From contig JABLUY010000020.1 in assembly GCA_013306675.1 (NCBI GenBank), positions 1-64,000 of the forward strand: 64,000 bases of DNA. The letters are read 5' to 3'. This document shows positions 30,201 to 41,700 of this stretch, piece after piece; position 1 is the stretch's first letter; each line of letters begins with the position of its first letter. Below the pieces are notes generated by a model, which was not told the DNA's origin, did not search any database, and saw only the letters and a list, made by a program, of their open reading frames with translations. Position numbers and translations under genes: made by a program. This stretch comes from Thraustochytrium sp. TN22 (Eukaryota; Sar; Bigyra; Thraustochytrida; Thraustochytriidae).

Positions 30201-33200
30201 CGTGTCGCTGCCCTCCACGAGCATCTTCATCTCCTCCGCAACCTTGTCGCGCATTGCCAATGCCGCGTAACGCACCAGCTTGCGGTTGAGCGGGTGGTAG
30301 AGCGCCTCCACGGCACTCTGTCTCTTGATGGGGTCCACCGTGTCGGCGAGCGGGCCAGCGACACACGCCCTCCACACCCTGCGCGGCGCGATACCCCGGA
30401 CCCAGGCTTGCAAGCGTTTTGCGGCGCCCGCCTGAAATGCCTTTGCGGCGGCCTCGCGCGCCTTGGCCGCCTCGCGCGCAACCTGAACCACGTCGAGGCC
30501 CGCGCGCTTGCGCCGAAAGTGCTTTTGCACGAAGATGGCAGCCGCCTCGCGTCGCTCCCGGCGCTCCCGGCGCTCCTGGGCCAGGCGCTCCTGCTCCGCA
30601 GTGCGCATCACCGCGAACCGCTGCCGCAGTTCCTGCAGCACCAGCTCGCGATGCTGCATGAAAGAGCGCGCTTCGGCTAACGCGCTGTGCGCTTCGGCCA
30701 GCGCCTGGCGCGCAACGCTCAGACGCAGCATGCAATTTTCCTCGCCATTGTCGTCGTTCTCAGCAGCGTTTTCCACCACGGGCTGGAAGAGGTCCACTGG
30801 GTTGTGCGGGTCCAGGACGGCCCGCACGTGCGAGGCGTGCGCTGGTGCGGTCCATGCGCATGCGCGACACAGCGTGTACCTGCACAAGGCGCACCAGAGC
30901 ACGGCGCGCAAGCTCTTGCACACGGCGCAGATGAGCTTTCCGCGCGTCGCGGGCTGCGCGACCGGCGCCGCAAGGCCCATCCATGGGCTCGTGTGAAGCA
31001 TCGTGGCGCTCAGTACGCTGCGCGTCCGCGCCAACTCGGACGCCTCGGCGTAGACCAGCGCGAAGGCGGCGCGCCACGCCTTGGTCTGTCGTCGCCAACG
31101 CAGCTCCTCGCGGGCCTGGCGCTCCAGCTCCTGGTGCCACAGCCCGTCCGGCGAGCGGGACCACAAAAAGTGCCGGTACCACTTTTGCAGGCGGCTGCTG
31201 GCGAAGTACTCGCGCTTGATCTTGGCCGCCAGCTCCTCGCGCCGCTGCTTGCCCAGCTTGTCCTGCACCATGACGCGTACACGCCTGCGGAAGAGCCGCA
31301 CGCGGAGAAGCCTCTGCAGCACGCAAATGGCCCAAAGCCGGTGCAGCGCGCGCAGCATGTCAGCCACGAGTCGCCGGTGCCGCCACAGCCTCTGAATGCG
31401 CACCGCGTACTTTTCCATGCGCGGCCCATTTCGCAGGATCAGATACTCCAGGGTCACGGCAGCCGCCCAGTAGCTGCGAAAGCGCCGCTGGATGATGACC
31501 ACGGACCTCTGCTCTGCTGCGTGTCGCCGCCGCCATGCCCCGGACACCAGCTCGGCGCGTAGCCTCGGCGTGTCCACGAAAAAGCCGAAGCTGGGCTTCT
31601 CGCCGATGATCATGTCCTCACGACACGCGGCGCGCATCATGCTCATGGACAGCTGCGGGCAGTGTGCCAACGATAAGGAGCGCAGCGCAGAGAAGGTGGA
31701 CATAAGGCGTACCAGCCCGCCACTGGTCATGCCTGTGCAGCCCTCCAGGTCGAGCGACTCAAGCGCGAACAATGCGGCGGCAGGGCTTTGCCGAGTCGCG
31801 CGCTGCAGCTGCTGGTCGCCGAGCTCGAAGCAGAAGAGCGTCTGATATCGCGCGCGCACGGTCCGCAGCCGGGCGCTCGCCAGAAGCAGGTCCGTGAGCG
31901 CCTCATCAGTGAGAGCGGGTGGCTCGGTCTCGTCAGGCCCGCGCGAGACATCCAGATGGATCAGCGAGTCGCCGGCCAGATCTCGCACGATACGAAGCGC
32001 CGCGTCCCCGAGCCCTGCGCAGCGCGCGATGTCCAGGCTCGAGAGCCGCGGACACACTGCGAGTATTGTGCGAAGATGCTCGGGCCGCAGACGTTCCAAG
32101 CCGGCCACAGAGAGCTCCACAAGCGCGTCGCCGGACGCGATGCAGACTGCGACGAGGCGGTCAGGCGCAAAGAGAGCGTGGTTTGCAATACGCAGAACCG
32201 TCAAGCAAGGTGCCACCGGTTGGGAGGCGGGCCCGGCACCGAATCTGTCCGATACATCGCCCTTGCACTCCTCCGCCTCTGCCCTTAGAGGAACCCACAG
32301 TCCTTGGCGCGTCTGCTTGAGCTCGGCGAGCTTGCGCACTTGCAGCATGGCCTTCTGCTCTTCTTTGGAGTATGAAAGCCGGGCGAGGGATCCAGTGCTG
32401 GACGCCAGCAGTTTGGCATTCTTGACCGCATTCACTGGTCTCGGCATGCCGGCGTCGACCACACGAAGGCTGTGCGCGAAGGCCTCAGCCAGACCGGAGA
32501 GGCCCACGTCGGTGACCTGTGTACCTGAGACCTCCACATTCTCGAGGCTCCCAATGCCACCGGTCGTCAGAGCGAGAATGCCGTCGTCTGTGACGAGATG
32601 GCACTCCTTCACCGAAATCTCGCGCAGCCGCGGCACGTATGGGCACACGAGGGCAAGCGTCGCGTCGTCCACAGTGCCGCAACCGCCGAGCTTAAGCACG
32701 TGAAGGTCTGCGCCTGCGCTCCGTGCAAGTTCTACCACGCCTGCGCCTTCAAGGGCGCCGCAGCCGCGGAGGTCACACTCGCAGAGACTACTAACGCCGA
32801 GCTCGACGCGGCCTTCCAGGCCTGGGACCAGATTCCAGCGTCCACGAACGCGTGCACAGCGCGCGGCTCGCAACGTCCTAAGCGGCTTTCTTGCCCTTAC
32901 CAGAGTAGGGTGGATGGCCGCTGCCAAACCCTCGTCTGTGACACGAGGGCAGTCACTTACGTCAAGCAGCGCGAGGATCTCGCAGCGCTTCCCGAGCGCT
33001 GCGAGTCCCACATCAGAGACCGCCGTGGCGCAGAGCTCGAGCGACGTGAGCGAAAATTCGGCGCACGCGGCGAGTACTGCCACGCCTGCGTCCACCTCGC
33101 GCTCCGAGGCGGCCCAGCCGCTGAGGTCGACGTGGGTAAGTGCGCATGGTGCGTGTGTGCTTTTGATCCCGGTCACCAAGGCCACCAGACCCTGGACGTG

Positions 33201-33725
33201 GAGGCCATCGCACTCTGCGAAGCTGACGACGCGAGGATTGGCGCACCCGAGGCTCCTCAGCATGGGCACGTCCACGGCCCAGTCTGTCAGACAAGCGGCG
33301 CGGCGCGGCTTCCCCATGGGCACCTCCGGCGATGGGACGACTTTGAACGGTGCCTTGAGCGTGCTGACCTCGTACGAGACGGAAAGGAGCTCAAGTGGAA
33401 ACACGCAGAGCGGGGGAGAAGGTTTCGCCACGAGACCAGTCCCAGCGTTTGAAGAGGCCGTGCTCGCAGCCGTGCCTCTCAAGGTGAGGTCTGGCTGGTC
33501 GCCAAAGCTGCTGACGAGCTCGCTGCCGAGCTTGGCGACATCGAGGCCATGGTTTCGCTTAGATTGTCGCTGTCGCTGCTGGGCTCGCCCGCGGCCCCGA
33601 CCCTGGCGGGACGAGGCTGCAGGCTCGGCGCATCCGTCCGCGGTGGACGGCCTGCGCGTCTCTGCAGCGCGCCTCCTGTCCCTGCCACGCGACGTCGCGG
33701 CCCGCGCGCCGCCGACGGGCTCCAT
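27261..33725 (-). CDS. Giant LRR / IQ / B-box / EF-hand protein
   Basis: A single uninterrupted 2154-aa frame from ATG to TAA. In order: a basic disordered N-terminus, then Cys-type leucine-rich repeats (about 130-760) of the AMN1/F-box-LRR kind (LTSLELCATAVSDVGLAALG, LRVVDAGM..., LSSLDIARCAGLGDAALRIV). IQ-type helices follow (VVIIQRRFRSYW, YAVRIQRLWRHRRL, ICVLQRLLRVRLFRRR). A B-box-like zinc finger lies near 927-975 (CAVCKSLRAVLWCALC, then CRAC and HASH). More IQ sites appear (IFVQKHFRRKRAG, KRLQAWVRGIAPRR), then long charged helices. Two EF-hands close the conserved part: DLDGSGEVSEDEF (about 1938) and DDNHDGSVDFPEF (about 1969), both with complete Ca-ligand positions. It is probably a Ca2+/calmodulin-responsive cytoskeletal or flagellar scaffold; that role is inference. 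No F-box was identified. Confidence 0.92.
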   Translation of the reverse strand: MEPVGGARAATSRGRDRRRAAETRRPSTADGCAEPAASSRQGRGRGRAQQRQRQSKRNHGLDVAKLGSELVSSFGDQPDLTLRGTAASTASSNAGTGLVAKPSPPLCVFPLELLSVSYEVSTLKAPFKVVPSPEVPMGKPRRAACLTDWAVDVPMLRSLGCANPRVVSFAECDGLHVQGLVALVTGIKSTHAPCALTHVDLSGWAASEREVDAGVAVLAACAEFSLTSLELCATAVSDVGLAALGKRCEILALLDVSDCPRVTDEGLAAAIHPTLVRARKPLRTLRAARCARVRGRWNLVPGLEGRVELGVSSLCECDLRGCGALEGAGVVELARSAGADLHVLKLGGCGTVDDATLALVCPYVPRLREISVKECHLVTDDGILALTTGGIGSLENVEVSGTQVTDVGLSGLAEAFAHSLRVVDAGMPRPVNAVKNAKLLASSTGSLARLSYSKEEQKAMLQVRKLAELKQTRQGLWVPLRAEAEECKGDVSDRFGAGPASQPVAPCLTVLRIANHALFAPDRLVAVCIASGDALVELSVAGLERLRPEHLRTILAVCPRLSSLDIARCAGLGDAALRIVRDLAGDSLIHLDVSRGPDETEPPALTDEALTDLLLASARLRTVRARYQTLFCFELGDQQLQRATRQSPAAALFALESLDLEGCTGMTSGGLVRLMSTFSALRSLSLAHCPQLSMSMMRAACREDMIIGEKPSFGFFVDTPRLRAELVSGAWRRRHAAEQRSVVIIQRRFRSYWAAAVTLEYLILRNGPRMEKYAVRIQRLWRHRRLVADMLRALHRLWAICVLQRLLRVRLFRRRVRVMVQDKLGKQRREELAAKIKREYFASSRLQKWYRHFLWSRSPDGLWHQELERQAREELRWRRQTKAWRAAFALVYAEASELARTRSVLSATMLHTSPWMGLAAPVAQPATRGKLICAVCKSLRAVLWCALCRYTLCRACAWTAPAHASHVRAVLDPHNPVDLFQPVVENAAENDDNGEENCMLRLSVARQALAEAHSALAEARSFMQHRELVLQELRQRFAVMRTAEQERLAQERRERRERREAAAIFVQKHFRRKRAGLDVVQVAREAAKAREAAAKAFQAGAAKRLQAWVRGIAPRRVWRACVAGPLADTVDPIKRQSAVEALYHPLNRKLVRYAALAMRDKVAEEMKMLVEGSDTIRAVLLEPELQRTKVRYGRAREALSRSLHVQQRQEQDSQSAEHEDGHTQEEPSAAPGGEEAQRSRLTAQISAAMQDHAKQTSRVLERLLEMLQANLGEPEAQRWTKARVVYEACERKARVILARIEKFEDVRAELRRRREVLVDRLGDRPDVEDVFDVYKDAKLRRLPRVKKEIAARHEVDWISIKLGERSVAEVMAERRIEEGLLAQQRGPQKVARTVDRGALAARSDECIPAEVDRYWLELKQTMEFATSFVRTLAAIEEKRRAHLRKLLPLHAYLLSFLDEARDMALRRARLDHAGERDASLRLAKQETAIRNRLLRLHLELKQPALELGSDLSAWERHMTGLVFPRQNGSDGFTVTLPDKCSVRHKVTVSGLRREMENAAWTALLPGRFFADTSALDADRSLQARIQATLNARREAVEKGAAESDSEDEGSGSENDGEIRGVQEEDVPKGVAAEVLSEARNRARSDATIFRRVRNWWYQGRDEAKAVEQSVLRHQKTTSQIFQALAAEFAITVGGAEAEEMKREQEMRREQGLPELTRYSKNLGADEPIYLWIRNTIMTDEMVLDLKISHASPGSRLHEPDATGWRRIEHPRMDGLPRMPSLQLMFRASDESVPSEASFVKALRVSTSADEEEAYEAEGFERISANLREYFLVPDAFVWVLRASPSDGGAKALTESEEREQLDKEDLEGKRAAITAQLAKAPQQAGLLQKMLIDIDAKLDKLARLQDKQHREMVERATEFLALTKRELKRLVRIFASMDLDGSGEVSEDEFIAFLGVESTDIAKRIFHFLDDNHDGSVDFPEFMHILSTFCMFGNNEVARMCFTLLGPGPEGRVPALAVESFLGQAHGVDVQEIPLLRSAATWVRNSADNKAQIGVEEFLEMNRRFPKTLFPALQIRDAMRAKVFGTSWWTAKLTRYAKARARLQKQQAARDKKGNKPRLRLPPVRGAQPDEADSDEDDDSSDGSGSTRSDDTDE

Positions 33726-34560
33726 GCCCGCCGCGAGCGCGCAGCGCCTACGATTTTGCGCCCGGCAGGCCGAGGCTTGGGCCGCGCGGCGAAACGTCGG
33801 CCCATTTCAATCAAGCAAGTCCATGGTGCGTGCGACCGATGTGCGATAAAATGCAACGCGCACGTCCATACTACGGCGTTGCTTATTGAATGGTCCGCTT
33901 TTGGAGCGTGAAAGATGAGCCTAGGAGCGACGACGAGAGGCAGAGAAACGGAGAAACTGAGACCTTGTCCACTGCCAGTATAAGCCTTCAAGGCCTGGGG
34001 TTGCGATCGATTTTCTCCTGTTCTACCGCTACCGAAAGAGCCGTTTTAGCGGCTCGGATGCGACGTTCTCCGAGCAGTGTTTTCAAAGTTTGCTCCACTG
34101 CGTGATCACTCCGGGGCGCCAGCCGCTCGGGCTCCGACTCCGAGTCAAGCACAGCCTGAGACCGGCTAGGGAAGCAACGGATTGGACTTTGCAGGCAGGG
34201 TCATCACGACCGGGAGCGGGCGCCTGGTGTGTGACGACGCTAGCTAGCCAGGCTGCGTGCTCCTTCCCTGAACAGAGTGGCCGTCCGAAGGTGGGGCGCA
34301 GCGCTCGCAGTCGCCCATTCTCCAGCGTGCGCGCGTGCGTGTGCGCGTTCGTGCGCGCGCGCGTGCGTGCGAGCGTGCGAGCGAGCACGCGCTCACGCTC
34401 ACGCTCACGCCCCGGTTGCGTGCGAGCGTGCGAGCGAGCACGCGCTCACGCTCACGCTCACGCCCCGGTGGAGCGAGGGAGTTGTCTCGTTAGGGGCAAC
34501 GCACGGTTGCGCGTGATCTCGTCCACGTACGAGCTGCACGACGAGGTCACGATCGAAGCG
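33726..34560. promoter_or_regulatory. Divergent promoter region (LRR/EF-hand and SH3/IQ genes)
   Basis: An 835-bp interval between two ATGs. It includes a 53-bp tandem duplication (34365-34470), a GCTAGCTAG motif near 34239, and an AT-richer core around 33850-34080 that is a plausible promoter. The downstream frame is open through the second half without an ATG-initiated domain. Confidence 0.45.
34365..34470. repeat. 53-bp tandem duplication in a 5' leader
   Basis: Copies at 34365-34417 and 34418-34470, beginning GCGTGCGAGCG and each holding three GCTCAC hexamers, differ at only the last base. They lie 90-200 bp before the ATG of the SH3/IQ gene. Confidence 0.9.
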
Positions 34561-34722
34561 ATGGCGAAGAAGAGCAAAGCACCAGGTCAGCACGTCCAGC
34601 AGGGCAAGATGGGCACGGCTCGCGGGGCTGCGTCTTGCAAGGAATCCTCAAAGCCAGAGCAACGGCACAAGGAGGAGCAACCGAGTGGCAAGTCTCGACG
34701 CGCGGGCAAGGTGGAACCGTAT

Positions 34723-34764
<42 letters not shown>

Positions 34765-37638
34765 GTTCTGCCGCGCGTCAAGGAGGTTGACCCCTACGGT
34801 AGCTTTTCCAAAGACTCCATGGACGCCATGGCCGTCACGGTGGAGGCGGCGGCTTCAAAGAGACGAGTCCAGGAACTACATGCAGGACGTGTCGCTGCAG
34901 AGGCCAAGCAGCGAGCTGATGAGCGCCTCTCGCTGCTTTTGGGGGAGAGTGAGGGCTGCACCGGCGCCGACCGTGAGGCAACGTCGGGGAGGAGTGGCGT
35001 CGCCGAGGAGCCGCGGCTCTATAAGGACGAGGTCGCCCAAGGGCGGGCGCCCCGGCCGCGTGAGTCGCCCTTGCGCAGGCGGCAGCTTCGACAGGGAGGC
35101 GACGAGGTGGGCAGCCACTCGGAAGGGGCTTCCAGCTCTTTTCGAAGTATAACTTCTAAGTCCTCGAGGACGAGCTCAAAGAGGGAGACTGCAGATGAGC
35201 TGCTTCGTGTGGACACCTCCCGTAAGGAGCAGCACCTTTCCTACTTCGAGTGTCTCCACGTCTTCGAGGCGCAAGAGGCCACCGACCTGACACTTGCCGC
35301 GGGCGACATTCTGCGTGTCCGGCACGAAGACATGCACGAGGACGGCTGGTGGTATGGCTGCAACACGCGGGATGGGGCATTTGGCACATTCCCGGCGAAC
35401 TTTGTGCGCGCACGACCAAGACCGCGTGATGGGCGCACCGGTCCAAGCACGTATGTGCAGAGCCCGCCTCTGAGCCCCGGACGCAAGTCTCCCGAGCTCC
35501 CAGACCATCTGTTGTTGCAGGCTGTCTCGCTGGATAGAGCGCAGGCGGCCGTCGACGATCGTGTGAAAGCAGCCATCATGCTCCAGAGCTTTACACGAGC
35601 GCGCAGTGCGCGACAGATGCTGCAGCAGCATCGAGGTGCGGCGATGCGCATTCAGAAATGCTTCCGGCGGATGCACACGTCTCCGACTCTGCACGCGCAT
35701 CCAGATGACCATTCGAATGCCTCCAGCGAGCTCTCTTACGAGACTTTTTTGGCCAATGATTCTGGAGAAAACGACGAGCACGAGGCGGCAGTGCGAATTC
35801 AACAAGCACTGCGACGTAGCGCCCAAGCCCGTGAACTCAAGGAGCAGTCCAATGCGGCGGCTGTGATCCAGCGCAAGTTGCGCAAACGTTTCCAGCAAGA
35901 GGCTGATGCACGCACAACACGCAGCGACGCGGCGTCTGCAATCCAACGCGAAGAGCGCAAGCAAGAGCAAGCGCAGGATACCTCGCGCGACAATGCAGCC
36001 TCTGCGATCCAGCGAAAGGTGCGAGAGCGCCTGGAGCGGGAGCGCCTGGAGCGTGAGAAGCGAGAGCACCCGGAGCAAGACTCTGTGCAGGCCCGCGATT
36101 CTCAAGATAGTGATGTGGCGAGACTTCAGCGCGAGATGCGCGAGATACGCGAGCAAATGCGTCCTGCTTCGATGAAGCGGGTAGGTTCTGGCCGCGTCAT
36201 GATCCCAGATGCAGCCAAACCCCTGCGACGAAGGCCGTCTGGCTCCTTCGCTTCGATTGCCTCGCACGGATCACACGGCTCACTGGGCTCCATACACAGC
36301 GTGTCAAGTCTGCACCTTAATGCGCACCTGCGCGAGAGGTCGTTCGTGATCCGCCTGCTCAGCAATCGAGTTGCGTCAGACGCGTGCATCGCGGCCATGT
36401 CCGCATGCGTCCCGCTTCAGGAGTCTCCTGAGTTCGGCTGCGTGACGCTTCGCAGTATTTCGAATCTTCTTCAAGGCAATGGTCGGTCAGTCGCTTTGGC
36501 GCTTCGACTCATGCGCCACCTCCAGGCCACTGACGCGGTTCCGCATGATATTCTCCCCATCGCCACGGCACGATTGGTCCCAGACCTCGTCGACGTTGTT
36601 GTGGACTTGCAGCGTGAAGGATTGACCACTCCGTTTCGGTGCGAAGCGGCTGTGGTTGCCGGCAACATGCTCGCAACGCACCCAAACCCGCAGATTTCCG
36701 TCCCGCGATCGATGCTCTGCAAGCTTGGCCACATGGTGGACGACTGCGATCAGGATGACCTGCGTAGCGCGGCAGTCCATCTGATTGGGAATCTGGCGAG
36801 CCAGAGCTCGCGCACGCGTAACGCTGTGCTGCGCACCAAGTGCATCCGCCGCGCCCTCGAAACGGTTCTTCGCGAGAGCGACTACTTTTCCAGGGCATTT
36901 GCGGGCGCCGTCTGGGCAGCAGGGAGTTTATACCGTGACTCGTTCCCCATTGCGGAGCATTGCCTGGATGCGACTACAATCCGCGATCTGGCGCAAGCGC
37001 TCGCCCCACTCAAGTCGGAGAAGCTGGTGCTCTTGGACCTGGTGTGGACCATCAGCTTCCTCCTGGAGACGCCGGAGATGTCAGCGGTCTTTGCTGCGGA
37101 AGGTCTCGTCACGGATCTCCTGGTGACCTTGGAGCAGAACTTGGACTTCTCGAGCGAGACCGACCTCATCCTGCTCATTGGAGTCCTTCGAGCGCTGGGC
37201 AATCTCACGTGCGCGCACGGGGCGAGCTTTGACGTGAGCAATTTGGACGACGTGCTCGAGCATCTGCTCCTCGTCGCCGACCTAGCCCATCCACAGACCG
37301 ACAGGGAGGTCTTGTGGGCGCTCGACAACCTTTTGGCTGTCTGCCAGGATTCTATCTTCAGCCTTGGTGAAGTCGAGGGCCTGTGGCTGCTTCTAAAGCG
37401 CGTCATCACTCAGGCGGATCCGTGGAATATATGCGAGGCCAGCGTTCTGTTGCGCCGCCTCTCAGACAGTCAATCAGCCAAGGTCATGCTTCGTCTAAGC
37501 ACGCTAAGGCCCTACTTGCAGATGATGTGGAGTGGGAGCCGCAATTTGAACGTGGGTGCAAAGCAGGCCTGCAAGGAGATCGGCAGCATCATTGCGAGGG
37601 CCAAGGAAGCCTCTCGAGCGTCGGGAGAAGGCATATAG
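34561..37638 (+). CDS. SH3, IQ-motif and armadillo-repeat protein
   Basis: A 1025-aa protein; the ATG at 34561 (MAKKSKAPGQ) is preferred over the upstream open frame, which encodes a repeat-derived Arg/Ala/His stretch. A polyQ tract lies near residues 57-70. An SH3 domain spans about 226-283 (FEAQEATDLTLAAGD ... GWWYGC ... FPANFVRAR) with the ALYDY-like and WW landmarks. IQ-type calmodulin sites follow between about 338 and 497 (IMLQSFTRARSARQML, MRIQKCFRRM, VRIQQALRR, AVIQRKLRKRF, SAIQRKVRERL). A charged coiled coil (about 490-540) leads into importin-alpha-like armadillo repeats over about 590-1013 (HLIGNLASQSS, ALGNLTCAHG, LWALDNLLAV). It is likely a Ca2+-regulated adaptor. Full NLS-binding Trp/Asn arrays are not evident, so import-receptor function is unlikely. 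Confidence 0.88.
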
Positions 37639-37729
37639 ACGACGCAGGCGAATGCGGCTTCCAAAAGAGCAGGTTAGAGCCAACAAGAAACGCCTATTTT
37701 TCTAGTAGATACAGTCGGCCCCAAGTTGA
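37639..37729. other. 91-bp convergent gap
   Basis: Shared 3' region of the SH3/IQ and SHPRH-like genes, AT-richer than the coding sequence and with a CTATTTTTCTAG stretch. Nothing further is recognised. Confidence 0.4.
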
Positions 37730-38678
37730 TCACGCGAAAAGTTCCTGGAGCTCAAGCTCCGAGATGTGCTCCCGCTCACGGGAAAGCACGTCGACCGTCT
37801 GGTATTCCTGGTCAACGTGCTCATTGGTCTGTTCGCTGGCGCCTGCCGCGGCGTCCTGCATTGCGGATGGGGCCGTGTCCTCTTGCAGCGCCTCGAGCCG
37901 CTTTCGGCGCACGAGCTTATGTATGCGCTCCTCGACGGTGTTGCGCACGATGAAGCGGTGCACATGCGTGTCTCGCGCCTGGCCCATGCGGTGAATGCGG
38001 CCGATGGCCTGCGCCTCGATGGCTGGATTCATGATGGGCTCCACCAAAAACACGTGCGAGGCTTCGGTCACATTCAAGCCGCGCGAGCCGAAGCTGAGAT
38101 TCATAAGCATAACGCGCACCGATGGGTCGCGCCGGAAGATGGCCAGGCGCTCGTCGTACTTGACACGACCCTTGATGCGAACGTGAGAGATGTCGTTGGC
38201 GCGCAGCGCATGCTCCAAAATACCGAGCACCTCGTCCCATTGAGAGAAGACCAGACACTTGACCTCGGGCGAGCTGGTCTCAACGCGCAGAATCTCCTCG
38301 ACAACCGCGTCGAGCTTGGTACCGTAGCCCTTCTTCTTTAAACGAGACACCGCCGGCACCGACTCCGCGGGTGGGATGGGCGCTTGCGGCTCGGGTGTTT
38401 CGGCAGTGGCGATTGCAGGGGCGGTGGGTGCTTCTGGGGCGAGGCATCGGCGCGTGACGTAGCGAACGTCCCCGCGCCGGTACTTGGCGCGGCAACTCGG
38501 ACACTTGTTCGAGAAACGGAAGAGCTTCTCCACGCAGACCTTGCAGAGTGTGTGACCGCACGGCATCATAGCAAAGGACTCGCCGAAGGCGTCGTGGCAG
38601 ATGGGGCAGCACTCGTTGTCGGCACCGCCATCGGCGCGTGTGCTGGTGGTCGTCATCGCTCCATTTGCTTGCGAGGAA

Positions 38679-38709
<31 letters not shown>

Positions 38710-41700
38710 TGCCGGTCTCGCCTAAACGTTGCCCCGCCCCGGCGGCGCCGTCTTCGCCGACACCGGTGCCGCCGGCGCCGGCCTTGATGCTATCCAGGTA
38801 GCGCAGCTGAGAGATGCACTGCTTGAGTTGAGCGCGGTAGCGCGCACACTCAAGCTCGTAGCCCTGCAAGCGCACCTCGAGCTCTTCCGGACGGACCTTC
38901 CACTGCTCCTCGTCCTCCTCAATAGCCTCGCCGGGCAGCTGCAGGCGCATCCGCAGGGTGGCCATCTCGAGCTCGTCAAAGGCCTTGAGCCACTGGTCGC
39001 GCTTCTTCCAAACGTCCCAGGCCGCGGCGAGCTCCGTGGTGAGCGACTCAAGCTGGCCGAGATGGGCGTCCGCATCCTGGAGAATACCGGCTAGGCCCGG
39101 CGCGTGGCGCAGCGCCTTGGCGGCTGTCTTGAGGATGCGCAAAATGAGCACGAGCTCGCTGGAGTGACGGTACTGGTAGTTCGAGGCGTCGCCTTCCTCG
39201 GCGCTGTCTGCGTTGTTGTCCTTGCGCCGCTGAAAGTGGAACAGGAGGTTCTCGAAGGCGAGGATATCCTTCTTGATGCGGCAGTGCTTGCACATGGGGC
39301 CCTTTTTGGAAAAGTAGAAGCGACACACGGAGCACTCCGCAGACTCGTGGATCTCCTGAAGGGTTGGTGTCTCGCCCATTCGGGCAATGGCGACCTCTAC
39401 CTCGCCTTGGCGGTCTTGAAGCTTTTTCAGCTCGCGCTGCAGTACCATGCGCAGACCATAGAGGTTGCCGAACTGCCAGACGAGGCTCTCCTGCCGGTTG
39501 GAGGACTGAAGCGCGCCGCCGCTGTTTTTGTCCATACGAATGCGGTCCACGAGCATGGACCCTCGAGAGGCGGCGTCGTCCGCGGCCTGGATGCCGTCGA
39601 TGGCGCGGATCCACCATGAACCGCAGCCTCGCGGCGCGGCGGCCGCCGCCCGTCTTTTGACTACGAACTGCTCCAGACCGGATTTGACGTCTACTTCGTA
39701 CCGCAGCATGAAGCGGTCGCGGATGGTCTTGATCTCCTTGTCCATGCGTGCCACGTGAAGCCCCCGCGTGAGCTGATTCCCGGCCTGAAGGGCGGCGCCC
39801 GGCGCGCCGATGTCCTTCTCCCCTTCCTCCTCCGTCTCTGCAGCGGCGCGACTGACGGAAATGTGGCGCAGCGCCTCCAGTGTGTGGAGACGCTGCAACG
39901 AGTCAGTTTTACAGACAGCCTCCTTTTCGTGCTTGTTCATGAGCGCCAGTGCGCCCTGGTACGTCTCCCGCGCCTTCTTGACGTCGTCCTTGATGAGGTA
40001 AAGCGCGGCCGTGGCATTGGTGTTCATGAGCAGCAAGCGCTGGGACTCTTCAGTCTCAAGCTTGGCCTTGTTGACCAGCTGCTGGTAGATCTCCGCCATG
40101 GTCATGGGCGCGTCCGCAGACCGTCCGCGCTCTATGAGCCCGTCCCCTGCGCCTGGGCTGGAATTCGCCCCGCCCGTGAGCTCGTGGCGACGCGCACGCT
40201 TTCGACGGCCTTGCTGCGCGTCGCGCAGACCGAAACTGCCGATCTGCGGATGGCAGCAGGCCTGGCGAAGACGTAGAAGATGCGGCATGGCGGTCTCCAA
40301 GGCGCTCTTGCCGCTGCGGCGGCGCTTGAGGCCAACCTCGGCCTGGACGGAGGTGGTGGCCGCGGCGGTGGCGGCGGCGGCGGCGGCGGCAGTCGCAGAG
40401 GTGTTTGTAGGCGCCGACTCGCTGGCCAGACGCGCCACCGCCAGGTGCTGACTTCGGTAGAAGTGGTCCTCGATGGCCGTGAATGTGATGCGATGTATGT
40501 GCTCCGTGAGCGGGGGCAGGCGCAGCTCGGCCTGCACGTCAAGCTTGGTGTTCCGCCAGAGCAGGCCAGAAAAGGCGGCCTTGAGGCGCGCGAAGGCGCC
40601 CTTGCGCTTGTGCACGAGCGGCTGGACCACCGCGGCGCTCCACCAAGAGCGCACGCCAAAGAGTGGCACGCGCAAGAAAAGAAGCAGGCCAAAGAGGTCC
40701 TCGAGGCCGTGATTTCCGACAGGCGTTCCGGTGACGCACCAGCGGAAGTGCGAGCGAAGGTTGAGCGCCATCTCGGCAGCCGCCGCGGCAGAGGACTCGA
40801 CCTCCTGCGCCTCGTCAAGGCAGACGCGGTACCACGTAACGGCGGTGAGCGGCGAGGGCGGCGCCTGGTAGCGCTTCTGCCGGCGCAGCGCGAACCGGTC
40901 GGCGCCGCGTTGATGGTCGGCAGTTTGGATGTGGTGCACCTCGGAGCGCAGCACACTGTACGTGGTGATGACAACGTCAAAAGCGGCCACGTGTTGCGGC
41001 CAAAGCGGTGCGATGGACTCGGTGTAGTCGCGCATTGCGGCCTGCAGGTCCTGCTCGAGCTGCGCGAGCGCTCCATTGTCTGCTTGGGTGGAGCTGGCGG
41101 CAGTGCGCGCCCTCTGGCCTTTATGGAGGCGCGCCTGCGCTCGGGTGACACCGGCCAGGGCCTTTCTTGCCGCGGTCGTGGCGGCCCGCACACCCTCGTA
41201 CATGAGCACACGGAGGGTGCCAGCGTTGACGTGCTTGTCAATCTCGGAGGCCCACTGCGTCGCGATGGATGAGGGGCAAACGATCAGGGTGCCGCGGATG
41301 GCCGGGTGTCCGTCGTTGCGCGTCGCTCGGCACGCCAGGCAGACGTGCACATGTCGCTGCAGGCCGGAAAGGTCCTGGTCGTGCAGTAGGCTGCAAAGCG
41401 CGTGTTGCCAGGTCCCGCACAGGTGGCACTGTACGAGGCCGCCAGGCAGATCCAGCGTTGGCTCGTTGCAAACGCAGCGCGTGTCGGCGCATTCCGGCCG
41501 CGCTGGGGGCGTGTCAAGCTCTGCGAAAGGGTCGACGGCGACCGCGATCCGCGACTGGGGCCCTCCCGCCCGGTTCGCCAGGACAAGGCTGAGCACCTCG
41601 ACAGTCTTGCCCAGGCCCATTTCGTCGGCGAGAATGCCGCCCAAGAAGTGGTCTGTGAGAGCCTCCCCATCCCGGTCCCCCGTGTCCTTGGCAGCGACTT

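Noticed and set aside
30054-30680. 208-codon plus-strand frame inside the LRR/EF-hand gene
   Set aside because: It is a shadow of a clearly coding minus-strand frame with LRR, IQ and EF-hand motifs.
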